Shown: positions 46,765 through 57,900 of the stretch, piece by piece | Layout: each line of letters begins with the position of its first letter | How positions within the stretch are numbered: the first letter of the stretch is position 1 | NCBI RefSeq assembly: GCF_932294415.1 | Contig: NC_065543.1 | Location: 29,903,530-29,967,529 of the forward strand | DNA: 64,000 bases | Reading direction: 5' to 3' | Source: Quercus robur | Lineage: Eukaryota; Streptophyta; Magnoliopsida; Fagales; Fagaceae | The notes under the pieces: model-generated | What the model was told of the DNA's origin: nothing | The model's database searches: none | What the model saw: the letters and a program-made list of their open reading frames with translations, nothing else | Program-made: the position numbers and the translations under genes

Positions 46765-47333
46765 TTAGTATTTGTAAAAGGGTTAGGTTTTCATCAGGCT
46801 TTGGTTTAACCGAGAATCGTGTTTTCGTCCTTAGAGTATTCGCTTGTAAGGTTTCCACTTGTTCGGAGATTTGAGTTTAACCGAGAATCAAGTTTCTGTC
46901 CTTAGAGATTTGTTTGTAAGGTTTCCACCTGCTCGGCGATTTTGGTCGAGCCGAGGGTCAGGTTTCTGTCCTTAGAGATTTGTTTGTAAGGTTTCCACCT
47001 GCTCGGCGATTTTGATCGAGCCGAGAGTCAGGTTTCTGTCCTTAGAGATTTGTTTGTAGGGTTTCCACCTGCTCGGCGATTTTGATCGAGCCGAGAGTCA
47101 GGTTTCTGTCCTTAGAGACTTATTTGTAAGGTTTCCACCTGCTCGGCGATATTGATCGAGCCGAGGGTCAGGTTTCTGTCCTTAGAGATTTATTTGTAAG
47201 GTTTCCACCTGCTCGGCGATATTGATCGAGCCGAGGGTCAGGTTTCTATCCTTAGAGACTTATTTGTAAGGTTTCCACCTGCTCGGCGATATTGATCGAG
47301 CCGAGGGTCAGGTTTCTGTCCTTAGAGATTTAT
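46765..47333. repeat. 70-bp minisatellite, about 7.5 copies
   Basis: The phrase 'tttctgtccttagagattt' recurs at exact 70-bp steps (46821, 46891, 46961, 47031, 47101, 47171, 47241, 47311). Each unit also contains 'gtttccacctgctcggcgat' and 'gatcgagccgag'. The first two units are more divergent. It lies between the convergent ends of the antisense gene and pol. Confidence 0.92.
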
Positions 47334-47439
47334 TGGCGATTCTCTTGGTGTGCGGTTACGGAGTCAAAAACAGCATATACAAAAAAGTTCATCATGCTCT
47401 TAATTTTAATGGAATACAAGTTCTGGCTTACACCGATGA

Positions 47440-50400
47440 TTATGCGTAGAATTTCTTCAAGTTGTTGGCGTTCCATGGTCGGGGGAGCGGCCTCTCGTCG
47501 AGGTCTTCCAAGTAGTAGGCCCCTGCACTCGCGATGGCTGTGACTCTGTATGGTCCCTCCCAACTCTGAGCAAGCTTCCCTGCAGCCATGTCCCGCATCT
47601 TTCCCACTACCCTTCTTAACACTAGTTCCCCGGCACGGAATTCCCTGACCTTTACATTTCGGTTGTACCTTTGGGCCAGCTTCTGCTGATACTCGGCAAA
47701 CCGTACGGTCGCGGCCTCCCTGCATTCTTCTAGCTAATCCAAATGCTCCATCATCAGGTCGGCGTTCTATACGGGGTCAAACCCGACGACCCGTGCACTG
47801 CATAAGCTCACCTCGGTTGGTATCACTGCTTCTGCTCCGTATGTCAGAGAAAACGGGGTTTCCCCCGTGGATCTCCTGGGGGTCGTGCGGTAGGCCCATA
47901 AAACACTGGGTAGCTCTTTTGCCCATCTTCCTTTCGCTCCATCCAACCTTCTCTTGAACCCGTTCAAAATAGTCTTGTTTACTGCTTCAGCTTGGCCGTT
48001 GCTTTGTGGGTATGCCGGGGTTGAATACTTGTTCTTGATGCCGAGCTCACTGCAAAAGTTCCGAAAAGCGTTGCTGTCGAACTGTAGCCCATTGTCTGTC
48101 ACTAGCGAATTCGGCACCCCAAACCTTGTAACTATGTTTTTCCATACAAATTTTTTCACGTCAGTATCCCGGATATTAGCCAAGGCTTCAGCTTCAGCCC
48201 ACTTTGTGAAGTAATCTACAGCCACCAATACAAAACGGCGGTTCCCCGTTGCTCGGGGGAATGGCCCGAGGATGTCAAGCCCCCATTGTGCGAATGGCCA
48301 CGGGCTGCTGACAGGATTTAGACGTCCTGCCGGCTGATGGATCATTAGGGCGTGCTTTTGACATTGTTCGCAACTCCGAACGTATTCGGCGGCATCCTTT
48401 TGCATCTGTGGCCACCAAAACCCCTGTGTCATTGCTCTGTGTGCTAAGGATCGTCCCTCAGCATGCCCGCCGCACACTCCCTCATGCAGCTCGGTCAGAA
48501 GCTCCTTGACTCTTTCGGGATGCAGGCACAAGAGGTAAGGGCCCGCGAAGGACCTTCGGTACAACTTTCGGTCCGAAGATAGCCAGTACTTGGGAGCCAT
48601 TCGTCGAATCTTGTTGGCCTCGGCCTCATCCTCTGGAACTTTATCTTCGGAAAGGAAGTCTATGATCGGGTTCATCCAACATGGACCGGCCACCGCCACC
48701 TGCGCAACCTCTACTCCGGCTTGGTCGAGAACACTCTTCACACAGATGCTTGGCTCCCTTATAAGTTCTATCGTGATAAGCCTTGGCGTGTCCTCGGTAG
48801 CCGATGAGGCTAACGTGGCAAGAGAGTCAGCGTGCTTGTTTTGTGACCGGGCTACCTGGGATATCTTTACCGTTCCAAACTGACCGATAATCTGCTTTGC
48901 CGTACTTAGATAAGCTTTCATTCGGGGGTCCCGAGCCTCGAAGTCCCCAGTGATCTGATAAACAACCAGCTGAGAGTCCGAGTAGATCTCCACGTCCTTT
49001 GCGCCCAGATGCAATACTGCCCTCAACCCGGCCAGTAGGGCTTCATATTCGGCTTCGTTGTTCGAGACTTTGAACCCCAATCTGAAGGAGTGTTCCAGTC
49101 GTATACCCTCAGGGGTGATTACGACAATACCAGCCCCGGCCTCCATAGCATTTGATGCGCCGTCCACAAATAACCTCCACGGGCGAATCTCCGCACTACA
49201 GATTACCTTGCCTTCATTCTTGGGTGTAAATTCTGCGATGAAATCAGCGAGAACCTGTCCCTTCACCGAGCTTCTAGGTCGGTATCTTATGTCAAACGAT
49301 CTCAATCGTGTCCCCCATTTGGCAATCTGTCCTATGAAGTCGGATCTCTTCAACAGTGATTGCAATGGATACTCGGTGAGGACGAACACTGTGTGTGCCT
49401 GGAAGTAATGTGGTAACTTCCTCGTGGCGTGCACCAGGGCCAAAACTAACTTTTCAAGAGGCAGGTACCTTGTCTCGGCATCGACCAAGGTTTTGCTCAC
49501 GTAATACACCGGCATTTGCACTCCCCGGTCCCTTAGTAACACAGCACTTACGGCATGATCGGTGACTGCAAGGTACATAAACAGATCCTCCCCGGGCTCC
49601 GGGGCCGTCAACCTCGGCGCCTTTGCCAAATATTCCTTTAGTTCTCGAAAAGCTTAATCGCAGCTCTCGTCCCATCGAAACCCCTTCCACTTTTTCAGAA
49701 GCTGATAAAACGGCCGGCAGCGATTGGCAAACTTGGAGATAAATCGGTTCAGGGCGGCTAACATTCCAGTGAGCACTTGTACCTCTTTGGGATTGCTTGG
49801 TGGTTTGAGGCGGTTCACGGCTTCTATTTGATCGGGGTTAGCTTCTATTCCCCGAGTAGAGATCAGATATCCTAGGAACTTCCCAGCCCCCACTCCGAAA
49901 GTGCACTTCTCGGCATTCAGGCGCAATTTGTGCCGACGTAGTATCTCAAACACTCCCCGGAGATCTTCGGTATGCTGTGACTCAATTCTGCTTTTTACCA
50001 CCATATCGTCGATATAAACTTCAACCGTGCATCCAATTTTTTCTCGGAACATTCTCGTCATCATTCGCTGATACGTAGCCCCGGCGTTCTTCAATCCAAA
50101 CGGCATGACCTCGTAGTGATAGTTTGCATTCGGGGAGATAAATGCTATCTTTTCTCGGTCTTCGGGCGCCAAGGCAATCTGGTGGTAGCCCTGGAAGGCA
50201 TCTAGGAATCTCATCCTCGGGTGCCCGTATGTTGCATCTACTAGCTGGTCAATCTTGGGCATCGGGAATGGGTCCTTGGGACATGCCTTGTTCAAGTCTG
50301 TGAAATCCACACAAACTCTCCATTTCCCATTCTTCTTCTTCACCACGACAGTGTTTGCCAACCACTTCGGGAAGAATATCTCCTTTATGGCTCCGGCCTC

Positions 50401-51353
50401 CTTCAGCCGCTGTACCTCCAGGTTTACTGCATCGACGTGTTCTTTTGACGCTCTTCTCGGTTTCTGCTTCTTCGGGGGGAACAATGGATCCACGTTGAGT
50501 CTGTGGACAATGAACTCGGGATCTACACCGGGCACTTCATACGGGCTCCATGCGAAAACATCTATGTTCTGCAACAGGAACAACAACATCTCTACCCTTT
50601 CCCGGTCATTCGTGCTTGTACCTATCTGGAAATATCTGTCAGTATCTGGGAGAATTCTTACCTTTAGCACCTGCTCAGCAACGTCCGCCCCAGTTTCCCC
50701 CGGGGGTTTCTGTAATTGCTATGAATTCTCTTTCTTGTTTTCCTTAGTTTGACCGAGTTGTTCCTTCTCCCACCTGACCGCGGCGACAAGGCACTGCCTC
50801 GCCACCTGTTGGTTCCCCCTTACCTCGGCAACTCCATTCTCAGTAGGAAATTTTACTTTCACGTGAAGGGTGGACGGAACAGCCCCCATGGCGTGAATCC
50901 ACGGCCTTCCCAGGATTGCGGTGTATGGTGCGAATGATCGGACTACTATAAATGTAACTATAACTCCCTTGCCTTCCATGTCCACTGGGAGAGAGATTTG
51001 CCCCTCGGGAATTACAACTCTCCCGTCAAACGAGACCAACGGCGTGTCATACTTTGCCAAATCCTGGGTTTTTAACCCGAGCCCTTCAAAGAGGTCCGGG
51101 TACATGACGTCAGCCCCACTTCCTTGATCAATCATTACCCTCTTCACCAGGAATCCGCCTATCCGGGCTGTCACCACCAAAGCATCGTCGTGGGGTTGGA
51201 CCGTCCCTTCTAAATCGTCTTCTCCGAACGAGATGGACAGCCGTCCAACTTTCTTTTTCTTCTTGGATGATTCTCCCTCCGCGTAGGCCACTGTCAATAC
51301 CCTTTTTGCCGCTGCTACCCTTCTTGGTGCGGCATGGATGACTTCGATTACCC
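47440..51353 (-). pseudogene. Gypsy pol: protease, RT, RNase H, archaeal RNase H, integrase
   Basis: One frame runs from about 51353 to the stop at 47440, broken by stops at 50719, 49654, 47767 and 47734. Protease has MIDQGSGADVMYPDLF. RT (50670-49654) has WRVCVDFTDLNKACPKD, MPFGLKNAGATYQRMM and the catalytic YIDD (VEVYIDDMVVKS). RNase H follows (LAVTDHAVSAVLL, YYVSKTLVDAETRY). The archaeal-type RNase H has FVDGASNAMEAGAGIV, NNEAEYEALLAGL and IYSDSQLVV. Integrase has an HHCC finger (HEGVCGGHAEGRS, CEQCQKH) and the D,D,E core (WGLDILGPF, LVTDNGLQF, SNGQAEAVNK). It ends NNLKKFYA. The stops fit C-to-T changes of Gln codons. The product would copy and integrate the element. Confidence 0.9.
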
Positions 51354-51404
51354 CAGGGGTGATGGAAGGGGATTCCTTTTCTGTTGGGCGCCCTGCCCGG
51401 TTTC

Positions 51405-52883
51405 TCAGTCAATGGAATCTGCTACTAACTCTTTTAGGTACCCGGCCCTTACTAGTTGTCCGAGATGATCTTTTAACACCCGACACTGCTCGGTGGTGTG
51501 CCCCTTGTCTCTGTGATAGGTGCAGTATAGGTTTTGGTTTCTCCGGGATGGGTCGCCCCCCATTTTGTTCGGCCACCTGAAGAATGGCTCGTTTTTGATC
51601 CGTTCCAAGATCTTGTGCATGGGCTCTTTAAACACCACATTAACCCCGTCGATCTACGCCTCTGGTTGCTGCATTCTGAAGTCTCTTTTCGGTTTCGTCG
51701 GCAAAATGCTTTGATGAGATCTCCCCACTAAAGGAGCTTTCCCCCTGCTTTGCAGCCGGTCATCCTCCAGGCGTTTGTACTCCTCTATGCGTCTCATCAG
51801 TTGCCTCATATCCTCGGGGGGTCTTCTCGTCAGTGACTCCCGTAATTCAGAATCTTCAGGGAGCCCCATCCTAAAGGTGTTTGCTGCAATTTTCTCGTTT
51901 CCTCCACCAATCTCGTTGTAGAGTTCCCAGTATCGGCTGGCATAACTCCGAAGGGTTTCCCCGACCCTCATCTTCATGGAAAGTAGTGCGTCAACCGGTT
52001 GTTGCACTCGGCTGCATGTCACGAACCTGCTGCCGAATTCTTGAATCAGCTCGGCGAAACTGTGTATAGAACCCTTCCGCAGCCCATTGAACCATCTCAG
52101 TGCAGTAGAGCCGAGACTAGAGGGGAATACTTTACACATCAATGCATCGTTGTGCGCATGCAAAGACATCATGTGGATGTAATGGCTAACGTGCTCCACG
52201 GGGTCTGTCCTCCCCTCATACGAATTGAATGGTGGTCGTGTGAATCTGCTCGGTATCGGGGCCCGTTCAATTTCATCGGAGAATGGTGACCGAGCCGCCA
52301 TCCGCAAGGCTCGGCTCATGGCGTCCATGGCGGCATTGTGGTGCAGTCGTTCCTCCGGCGATTCTGATCCTTGGTGATCGTAACCATGCGACCGTGAACG
52401 GTTCCGCTGATGACGTGGTTCCCGTGGTTGCCGGTGTGACTCTTGGGAACGCGATCGGTCTCGGGATCGTTGCGTACTAGACCGGCTGGAGCCCTCGCCC
52501 TGGTTTCTCCTTTGTTGGGGGTTGCGATTCCTTTCATGTCGCCGACCCCTTGCTTCCAGCTCTAAATCCATTACCAGTCTGCGTAACTGCTCCAGCTCTC
52601 GGTCCCTTTCGTCATACTGCCGATGCGCCGAGACGTCTGAAACCGTCCAGTGTGTCTGAGCCGACCCCTCTCCCAATCCGGACCTTTCCTCCCCTCTCAG
52701 GTGCTCCCTATCTTCCCGTCGTTGCTGCCTTCTCTCCCTCCACGTTGACCCCCGAGAAGATCCCATGGAGCCGCTCGGTGCACGCTCTCCTAAACGCTCC
52801 TCAGACATTCCTGTCGTTTGAGTCCCAGTCGAACCACAGCTTTGTAGGAGGGCCCCACGGTGGGCGCCAATTGTAAGAACCAA
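51405..52883 (-). pseudogene. Gypsy gag
   Basis: The frame opens near 52883, with the first clear Met inside MSEERLGERAPSGSMGS. An Arg/Ser/Glu-rich N-terminal region is followed by the retrotransposon gag domain (FNSYEGRTDPVEHVSHYI, LGSTALRWFNGLRKGSI, FRMGLPEDSELRESL). A stop at 51654 separates the C-terminal zinc-knuckle-like piece (YCTYHRDKGHTTEQC), which ends at a TGA at 51405. A frame change near 51360 then leads into protease. It would form the virus-like particle. Confidence 0.85.
52861..52870 (-). other. TTGGCGCCCA box, possible primer-site remnant
   Basis: The minus strand reads TTGGCGCCCACCGTGGGG at 52870-52853, a phrase typical just inside the 5' LTR of Tat-like elements. Here it lies about 58 bp from the LTR end defined by the target duplications, farther than a standard primer site. 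Confidence 0.45.
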
Positions 52884-52928
52884 GTATAAGCCTTCTAGGC
52901 CTTAGTTCACTTGGGCTCACAATTTATT

Positions 52929-53472
52929 TGTAGTGGGTTAGAGGATTTCCTACTATGGGTCGTTCTCGGCAGAGAGACTCAAAGCAACGCCCAATTGATA
53001 TTCACTTCACTTGACTGTTTTCTCTCAAATTTTCTGAACCCCTTTTTGTCCCAACTTTCTTCTATTTATAGCCAAGGTTAGTGGGGAGATTATGATTACA
53101 GTCACTGTTAGTGCTACTGAAGGTCCAGTATTATCTGGTTAAAGTGGGTGTTTAGGTGAAAGGGCGGTGCAGCATTTATGATCTTGGAACTTGGTTCCAT
53201 TTTGACCGATTATGTTCGGCAACTCAATTTCCCGTGCATATCATGATTTTCCCGGACATGACTCATACGCTCGACCGGGAAAGCTTAACCGGTCAACTCT
53301 GGGAACTCAATACCCAAAACTTGTTTTTACTCTAAGGCAGTTTCAAGAAGGGCATAAGGTAACTGGACCTTTCTGCTGGGCCTGCGCCCAAAGCTGGTAT
53401 GGGCTTGGGCCCGGGGCCTAGATGGGTCTGGGCCCAAGGCCAGTATGGGCTTTGGAATCTCGGTGCCGTACA
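52929..53472 (-). repeat. Gypsy 5' LTR (544 bp)
   Basis: It is the homologue of 43181-43724 with the same ends. It is followed by the ACAAA duplication. Confidence 0.88.
53065..53073 (-). promoter_or_regulatory. TATA box in the gypsy 5' LTR
   Basis: The minus strand reads CTATAAATA inside the 5' LTR, oriented toward gag-pol. The same word is present in the 3' LTR near 43312. Confidence 0.55.
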
Positions 53473-53917
53473 ACAAAGAACAAGGGAATGACTACCATTA
53501 CTACAATTAAGTACTCTGTACCTGATAGAGCCATGCTTTTCAGTTTTTACAACCACCCCCAACCACTTTGGGTATGGGCTGATGGGACAAGTATCAGCCC
53601 TATAAAGCTGAACCTACACATGGACATTCGTAAAAAGGGGAAAAAGCTAGTATAAAAGGAGGAAGAAGCAGTCCAGAAAGAGGACGGGGACCAGGTCCAA
53701 GAGCCGGGGCCACCTAGGCCGTGCCGAGGAGAAAGTCTTCTTGGATAAGCTCAGTTCACCTCTGTGCGATCATCATGAACACCATGACTAACGACTGTTC
53801 GTTCACCAGGGCCTAGCCTTTTAGCCCGCTCTCTACAAATTTATTGTATTGGGCCCGCTGGTCCAAGATCCCACCCATCGTGTGGTATTGGGCTGAAAAA
53901 CAGGACCCTACAGTGTT

Positions 53918-54479
53918 CTAATATTACTAAAATGTTTTTCTTGTATTTGTATATTGATTGATTGATTTTTTTGAGCATGCTCTATAATTATTGTTGAGTG
54001 GTATAACTTAAATAGTTAAGTGTGAAGTTGTATCTTGATATCTTTTGTAGCTCTTGTATACAAATATACAATGTCTACATATATGACGAACCGAATGGTG
54101 ATGATTAGGACGGTGGTTATAAGAAACCTAGAATGAGAATAATTAAATGTTCACTTCACCTTAATATTCATCTTACTTTTAGAATTCATATTTTAGTTAA
54201 CTAGTTTCCATTTGATTACTTATTTTGGATTTTAAACTTAGAACTTGGAAAATATTTCCTATGTGTTGATAAATATTTTGGTACTTGGTTGCTAATTAAA
54301 CATTTATTAATTTTTTAGATACATTGGATCAAAACTTAAATATATTTATTTCGTTAGTATAGATGTAGCAATGTATAACATGTAAATTGCATCATAGTAT
54401 AGACGTAGCGATGTAAATATTTATTTTTTTACGGATAAAATCACAATTTACGTGATTATTAAACATACAAAGTTATTAT
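53918..54479. other. Right flank of the solo LTR, interior of the hAT-like element
   Basis: It is AT-rich with no gene. The phrase 'tatagatgtagcaatgta' is duplicated as 'tatagacgtagcgatgta' about 40 bp later (54358 and 54397). Confidence 0.45.
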
Positions 54480-55217
54480 CAATATTGTATATATTTCAAC
54501 AATTTACTTTTATGATAAAGCAAAAGGAACAACATATAGATCTAAATATAAGCAATAACACAAATAGATGTGATGCGCAAAAGTAATAAACAAACATTGA
54601 ATATATATAAGAAGAAATCTGCAAATAACTAAAAACTCACAAACTAAATGCGTAAAGGATGAATGATTTAGATCAAGTCTTATGTTTGACACAATCTCCT
54701 TAAAGCAAATTTCACCCCTCACACAATCACTGTTGTTCTTTGAGACTCACAAAAGTCTGCCTCCCAAGATAAAATGATTTACAGCATGAAAACGAAACAC
54801 ACAAGGTCGTGCTCTACGAACTACTCAATGTCTCTTTCTCTCTCTTTGACATAAAATGAAAATGCACAAAAATATTCTCACTTGGAGAGTTTTCAAAAAA
54901 GTGGTTTCTTATGAACAAGGGACAATGAAAAATTATACGTTATTGAACAAGCACTCTATTTTAGTAATAACTGCTGTACACAGACTGACTCAAAAATTAA
55001 AATAATAAAATATTATTATTTGAACAAGTAGGCTTAGTCCACATATGCCAAAGGCTCAACCCAATGTCCAACTCATGAGCATATAAAGTCATATATTATC
55101 TCTTTCCTTTCCTATGTGGGACTCAGGATTTTTACCACTTTTAATAACAATAATAACATCTTCAAGTGAACATAAAAAAAATCAATTTCTTATTTACTCC
55201 ATGCTATTTTTCCAACA
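54480..55217 (-). repeat. Possible solo LTR of a Copia-type element
   Basis: The right end 'tttttccaaca' gives a minus-strand start TGTTGGAAAAA. The interior contains the minus-strand phrase 'gagtcccacataggaaagg' common in plant Copia LTRs. ATCAA follows the right end, and 'atcaa' also precedes 54480, but the left terminus lacks a clean CA/TG. The boundary is tentative. Confidence 0.4.
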
Positions 55218-55343
55218 ATCAATGTGTTTTTTGCTTTAAATTTAAAAATATGTAGGATTTTACGATCCACAATCCGATCTTACGATCCACGATCACACCT
55301 ACCTCTCACAATCTTACGTAGGATCCCGATTTTGACAACCTTG

Positions 55344-56419
55344 ACAACAACAAAGTTCCTCGCTAAGGACTAAAAACAAGAAAGAGAAAACTCATCTTCT
55401 TCTTCACAGATACGCAGAGATAGACAAAACTCAAAATGAATAAGAGATCTTATATCTTCACTGCCTATGGCCTGTTTCTGATACCTAGATGATGACAATA
55501 AGCTATAATGCCTAACGTAGCTACTGATTTCAATTAAATGTTCCCTACCAACATAGCTACTAAAAAGAAAAAAAAGTCAAGGCACCCATTTAAATATTCA
55601 ATAATGGAGAAAGAATCGAAACAAAAACAAAAATAATTCTGCACAAGATGCAGCCCATTCGTAGTAAAGTTGAAAAGAAAATGAAAAGCCAAAAGAAATA
55701 AATGGAAGTGAAAAAGATGAAGAAAACATAACCAACACTGTTGAAGCATAAAGATTAATTGACAAGGAAAGAGAGATCAAATCAACCACAACCAAAACCG
55801 AAATTGCAAAACGGCGTGCTCCTACTTAAAACCTAGACCCAAACCAATGTAGCCACGCTTCTCTTCAAAACCCAGACCTAACCCAATGCTGTGCTCCTTC
55901 TCATAACCCAGACCAAACCAACGCAGCCACCTCATGCTCCTCCACAGTCACCACCGAAGCCACTATGACCTAAAGCTACCATCGATCTGAACTAGAGTGT
56001 GAGAGATGATAAAGACAAGGACAGAACAGAGTGGGAGAGGCAGAAAGAGCATGAGAAATAAATTAATGTATAGAGAAGAAATTTTTTTAGTTTTGTGTTA
56101 TTTTTCTCATACATTAGGTAAATTTTTTCGTTTGATTGTTGCCAGTTTGAGTCGTTTGATTATTTTCGGTTTCAGATCAGTAGCTCTCTTTCAACTCTTT
56201 AATTTTTCAGTTTAATCCAGATCTCTCATTCTCAACATTTTGATTTATGTATCATATTTGTTCTTGCTTCATTTTAAAATGCATGATTTACATTCCTTAA
56301 TATTAATGTCACTTATAAGGATCACTTTTAGTGTGTATCTTCGTTATTAAATTTTCAGATATCTAATCAAGAGCCTTTTTTAGATCCGATTCATTAACAT
56401 TAGAGAAATGCTATGTGTT
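55344..56419. other. Noncoding sequence, nothing firm
   Basis: A weak repeat of 'aacccagacc..acccaatg' lies at about 55830-55930. No open frame has a recognisable domain. Confidence 0.45.
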
Positions 56420-56575
56420 GACGAAAATTGTTAACTCACGTTTAACAAAAATTGTTAAATTATGTTTAACAAAATTGTCAAATTATGTTTAACTTGTTAC
56501 ATTTTGTTTAACAAAGATTGTCAAATTATGTGTAACAAAAATTGTTAAATTATATTTAACAAAAATTGTTATTTA
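56420..56575. repeat. Minisatellite 'aaaattgttaaattatgtttaac'
   Basis: About six imperfect units of 22-30 bp are present. Confidence 0.75.
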
Positions 56576-56746
56576 ATAAAGTTCATCAAACATAATTTCA
56601 CCCATAGGTCTTTCGGCATATAGGTTTTATTGATGTGAGTAATGCCCATTCAAGATAATGTATCTCTTAAATACGATTCCTTGTTTCAAGGGAAGACCCT
56701 TTGATTCCAACCACGTTGCCTTTCTACATAAGTTTCTTTTTCTTTT

Positions 56747-56748
<2 letters not shown>

Positions 56749-56808
<60 letters not shown>

Positions 56809-56811
56809 TGT
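56749..56811. repeat. Poly-T followed by (TG)n
   Basis: A T run of about 47 bases passes into eight TG units. Beyond it, to 57239, the sequence is AT-rich and noncoding, with a 'ttatttaggttgcctacat' phrase also found near 26085. Confidence 0.85.
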
Positions 56812-57239
56812 TTGTGTTTGAGGGGATATGTGTTTTTATTTATTTGTGGCTACATCTAATAATTTATTTAGGTTGCCTACATACCCTTGACGGGGATTAA
56901 GCTGATTCGTAATTCTTATTTTGAGGTTTTAGATCTAAAATCCTCAAATATGCTTTTGTCCAATTTAAACGATGGACATTTAAGTCAAATATTTGGTGTT
57001 TAATTAAGCATTGATATTTTTTTTTTTGGATGAGATAATTGATTTTAATTTCAAGGGTAAGTCAAGGACCATGTTTTTATGGAAATTGAACCAAGGATTC
57101 TTTTTTTAAGAAGTTGAATGTCCAAGCAAATTTCCCTTTCTTTCGTTTGCCTATTTGTAGGAATTTTAACAAGTAATGATAATTTGATTGAAGTTCCCAA
57201 ATTTAATTAAGAGAAAGAAAATTCATTTGAAGCAATTTT

Positions 57240-57900
57240 ATTTTTATGAACATGTTTTAGAAATTGGGAATTGGAAAATTTCCACACATCAATTTTATGA
57301 TTATTTTACTTTGGGAATTGGAAATTCCAATTTTGGCTAAGGAATTAGGAATCCCAAAGAATTAGTCATATTGGAATTTAAAAGAATTAGAAACTCCCAC
57401 TCTATTTAAAATAATTTTGGGAGTCAAAGACTCCATTGAAGCATATTATTTTAAATTAGCGGAGTCAAGAATTCCAAATTTTTTAAATGGTGGAGAGTTG
57501 AAGACAAAAATTGGTAGAATCAAGGATTCTATAAATTTAATTCAAAATGGTAGAGTCAAAGACTCTATTTGTTTGTTTGATTTGTAAAGTCAAGGACTCA
57601 GTTGATGTAATTCATCATGGTAGAGTCAAGGACTCAATCAAATTAATTCATAATGGTAGAGTTAAGGACTCCATTAATTTAATTACTGTAGAGTCAAGAA
57701 CTTCATTAATTTATTTAATTGGTAGAGTCAAGGACTCCATTGATGTATTTAATTTAATAGAGTCAAGGATTTTAATTGAAAAAATATTGGACAAAAGATT
57801 AAGAGAATTTTTATTTGGTAATTCCCAAATAGGATTTACGAGTCAGGGACTCATACTCCAAGTTTTATATATGGAGTTAGGAACTCCTTATAAAATCTGA
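57240..57900. repeat. Minisatellite of 'agagtcaaggactccatt' units
   Basis: At least eight units of roughly 35-45 bp occur between about 57490 and 57780, with more diverged 'ggaattggaaattcc' words upstream. An open frame of 117 codons across them reads as repeated GRVKDSI-type peptides and is best explained as repeat-derived. Short relatives occur at 1380-1600. Confidence 0.75.

Larger units (their letters stand above)
43181..53472 (-). mobile_element. Tat-lineage Ty3/gypsy LTR retrotransposon (10.3 kb)
   Basis: LTRs of 544 bp (7 differences, about 98.7% identical) and the 5-bp duplication ACAAA (43176-43180 and 53473-53477) show a young insertion. Gag, protease, RT, RNase H, a second archaeal-type RNase H and integrase run on the minus strand. 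The dual RNase H is the hallmark of the Tat lineage. Between pol and the 3' LTR lies an intact plus-strand gene. At least six stops and one frameshift disable gag-pol. Confidence 0.9.
42959..53912. mobile_element. Solo LTR split by the gypsy element
   Basis: It starts TGTGAGGGGGGTGTAAAACC and ends CAGGACCCTACA, and is flanked by GTGTT (42954-42958 and 53913-53917). Without the gypsy insertion it is about 0.66 kb with no internal region, so it is a solo LTR left by recombination. It is GC-rich, with 'ctcggccat' repeats in its left part. Confidence 0.75.
42524..55343. mobile_element. hAT-like non-autonomous element, split by LTR insertions
   Basis: The left end CAAGTTTGTCAAAATCG and the complement of the right end CAAGGTTGTCAAAATCG are inverted. 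Both are followed by 'ggatcctacg'-like subterminal words repeated as 'gtaggatcgt'. Flanks ACAGAAAC and ACAACAAC match at 6 of 8, suggesting an old 8-bp hAT duplication. The interior between is mostly the solo LTR and gypsy nest. Coding for a transposase is absent. Confidence 0.55.

Noticed and set aside
50255-50752. 165-codon plus-strand frame
   Set aside because: It is antisense to the conserved RT region of gypsy pol, which has the recognisable YIDD motif. It is a shadow.
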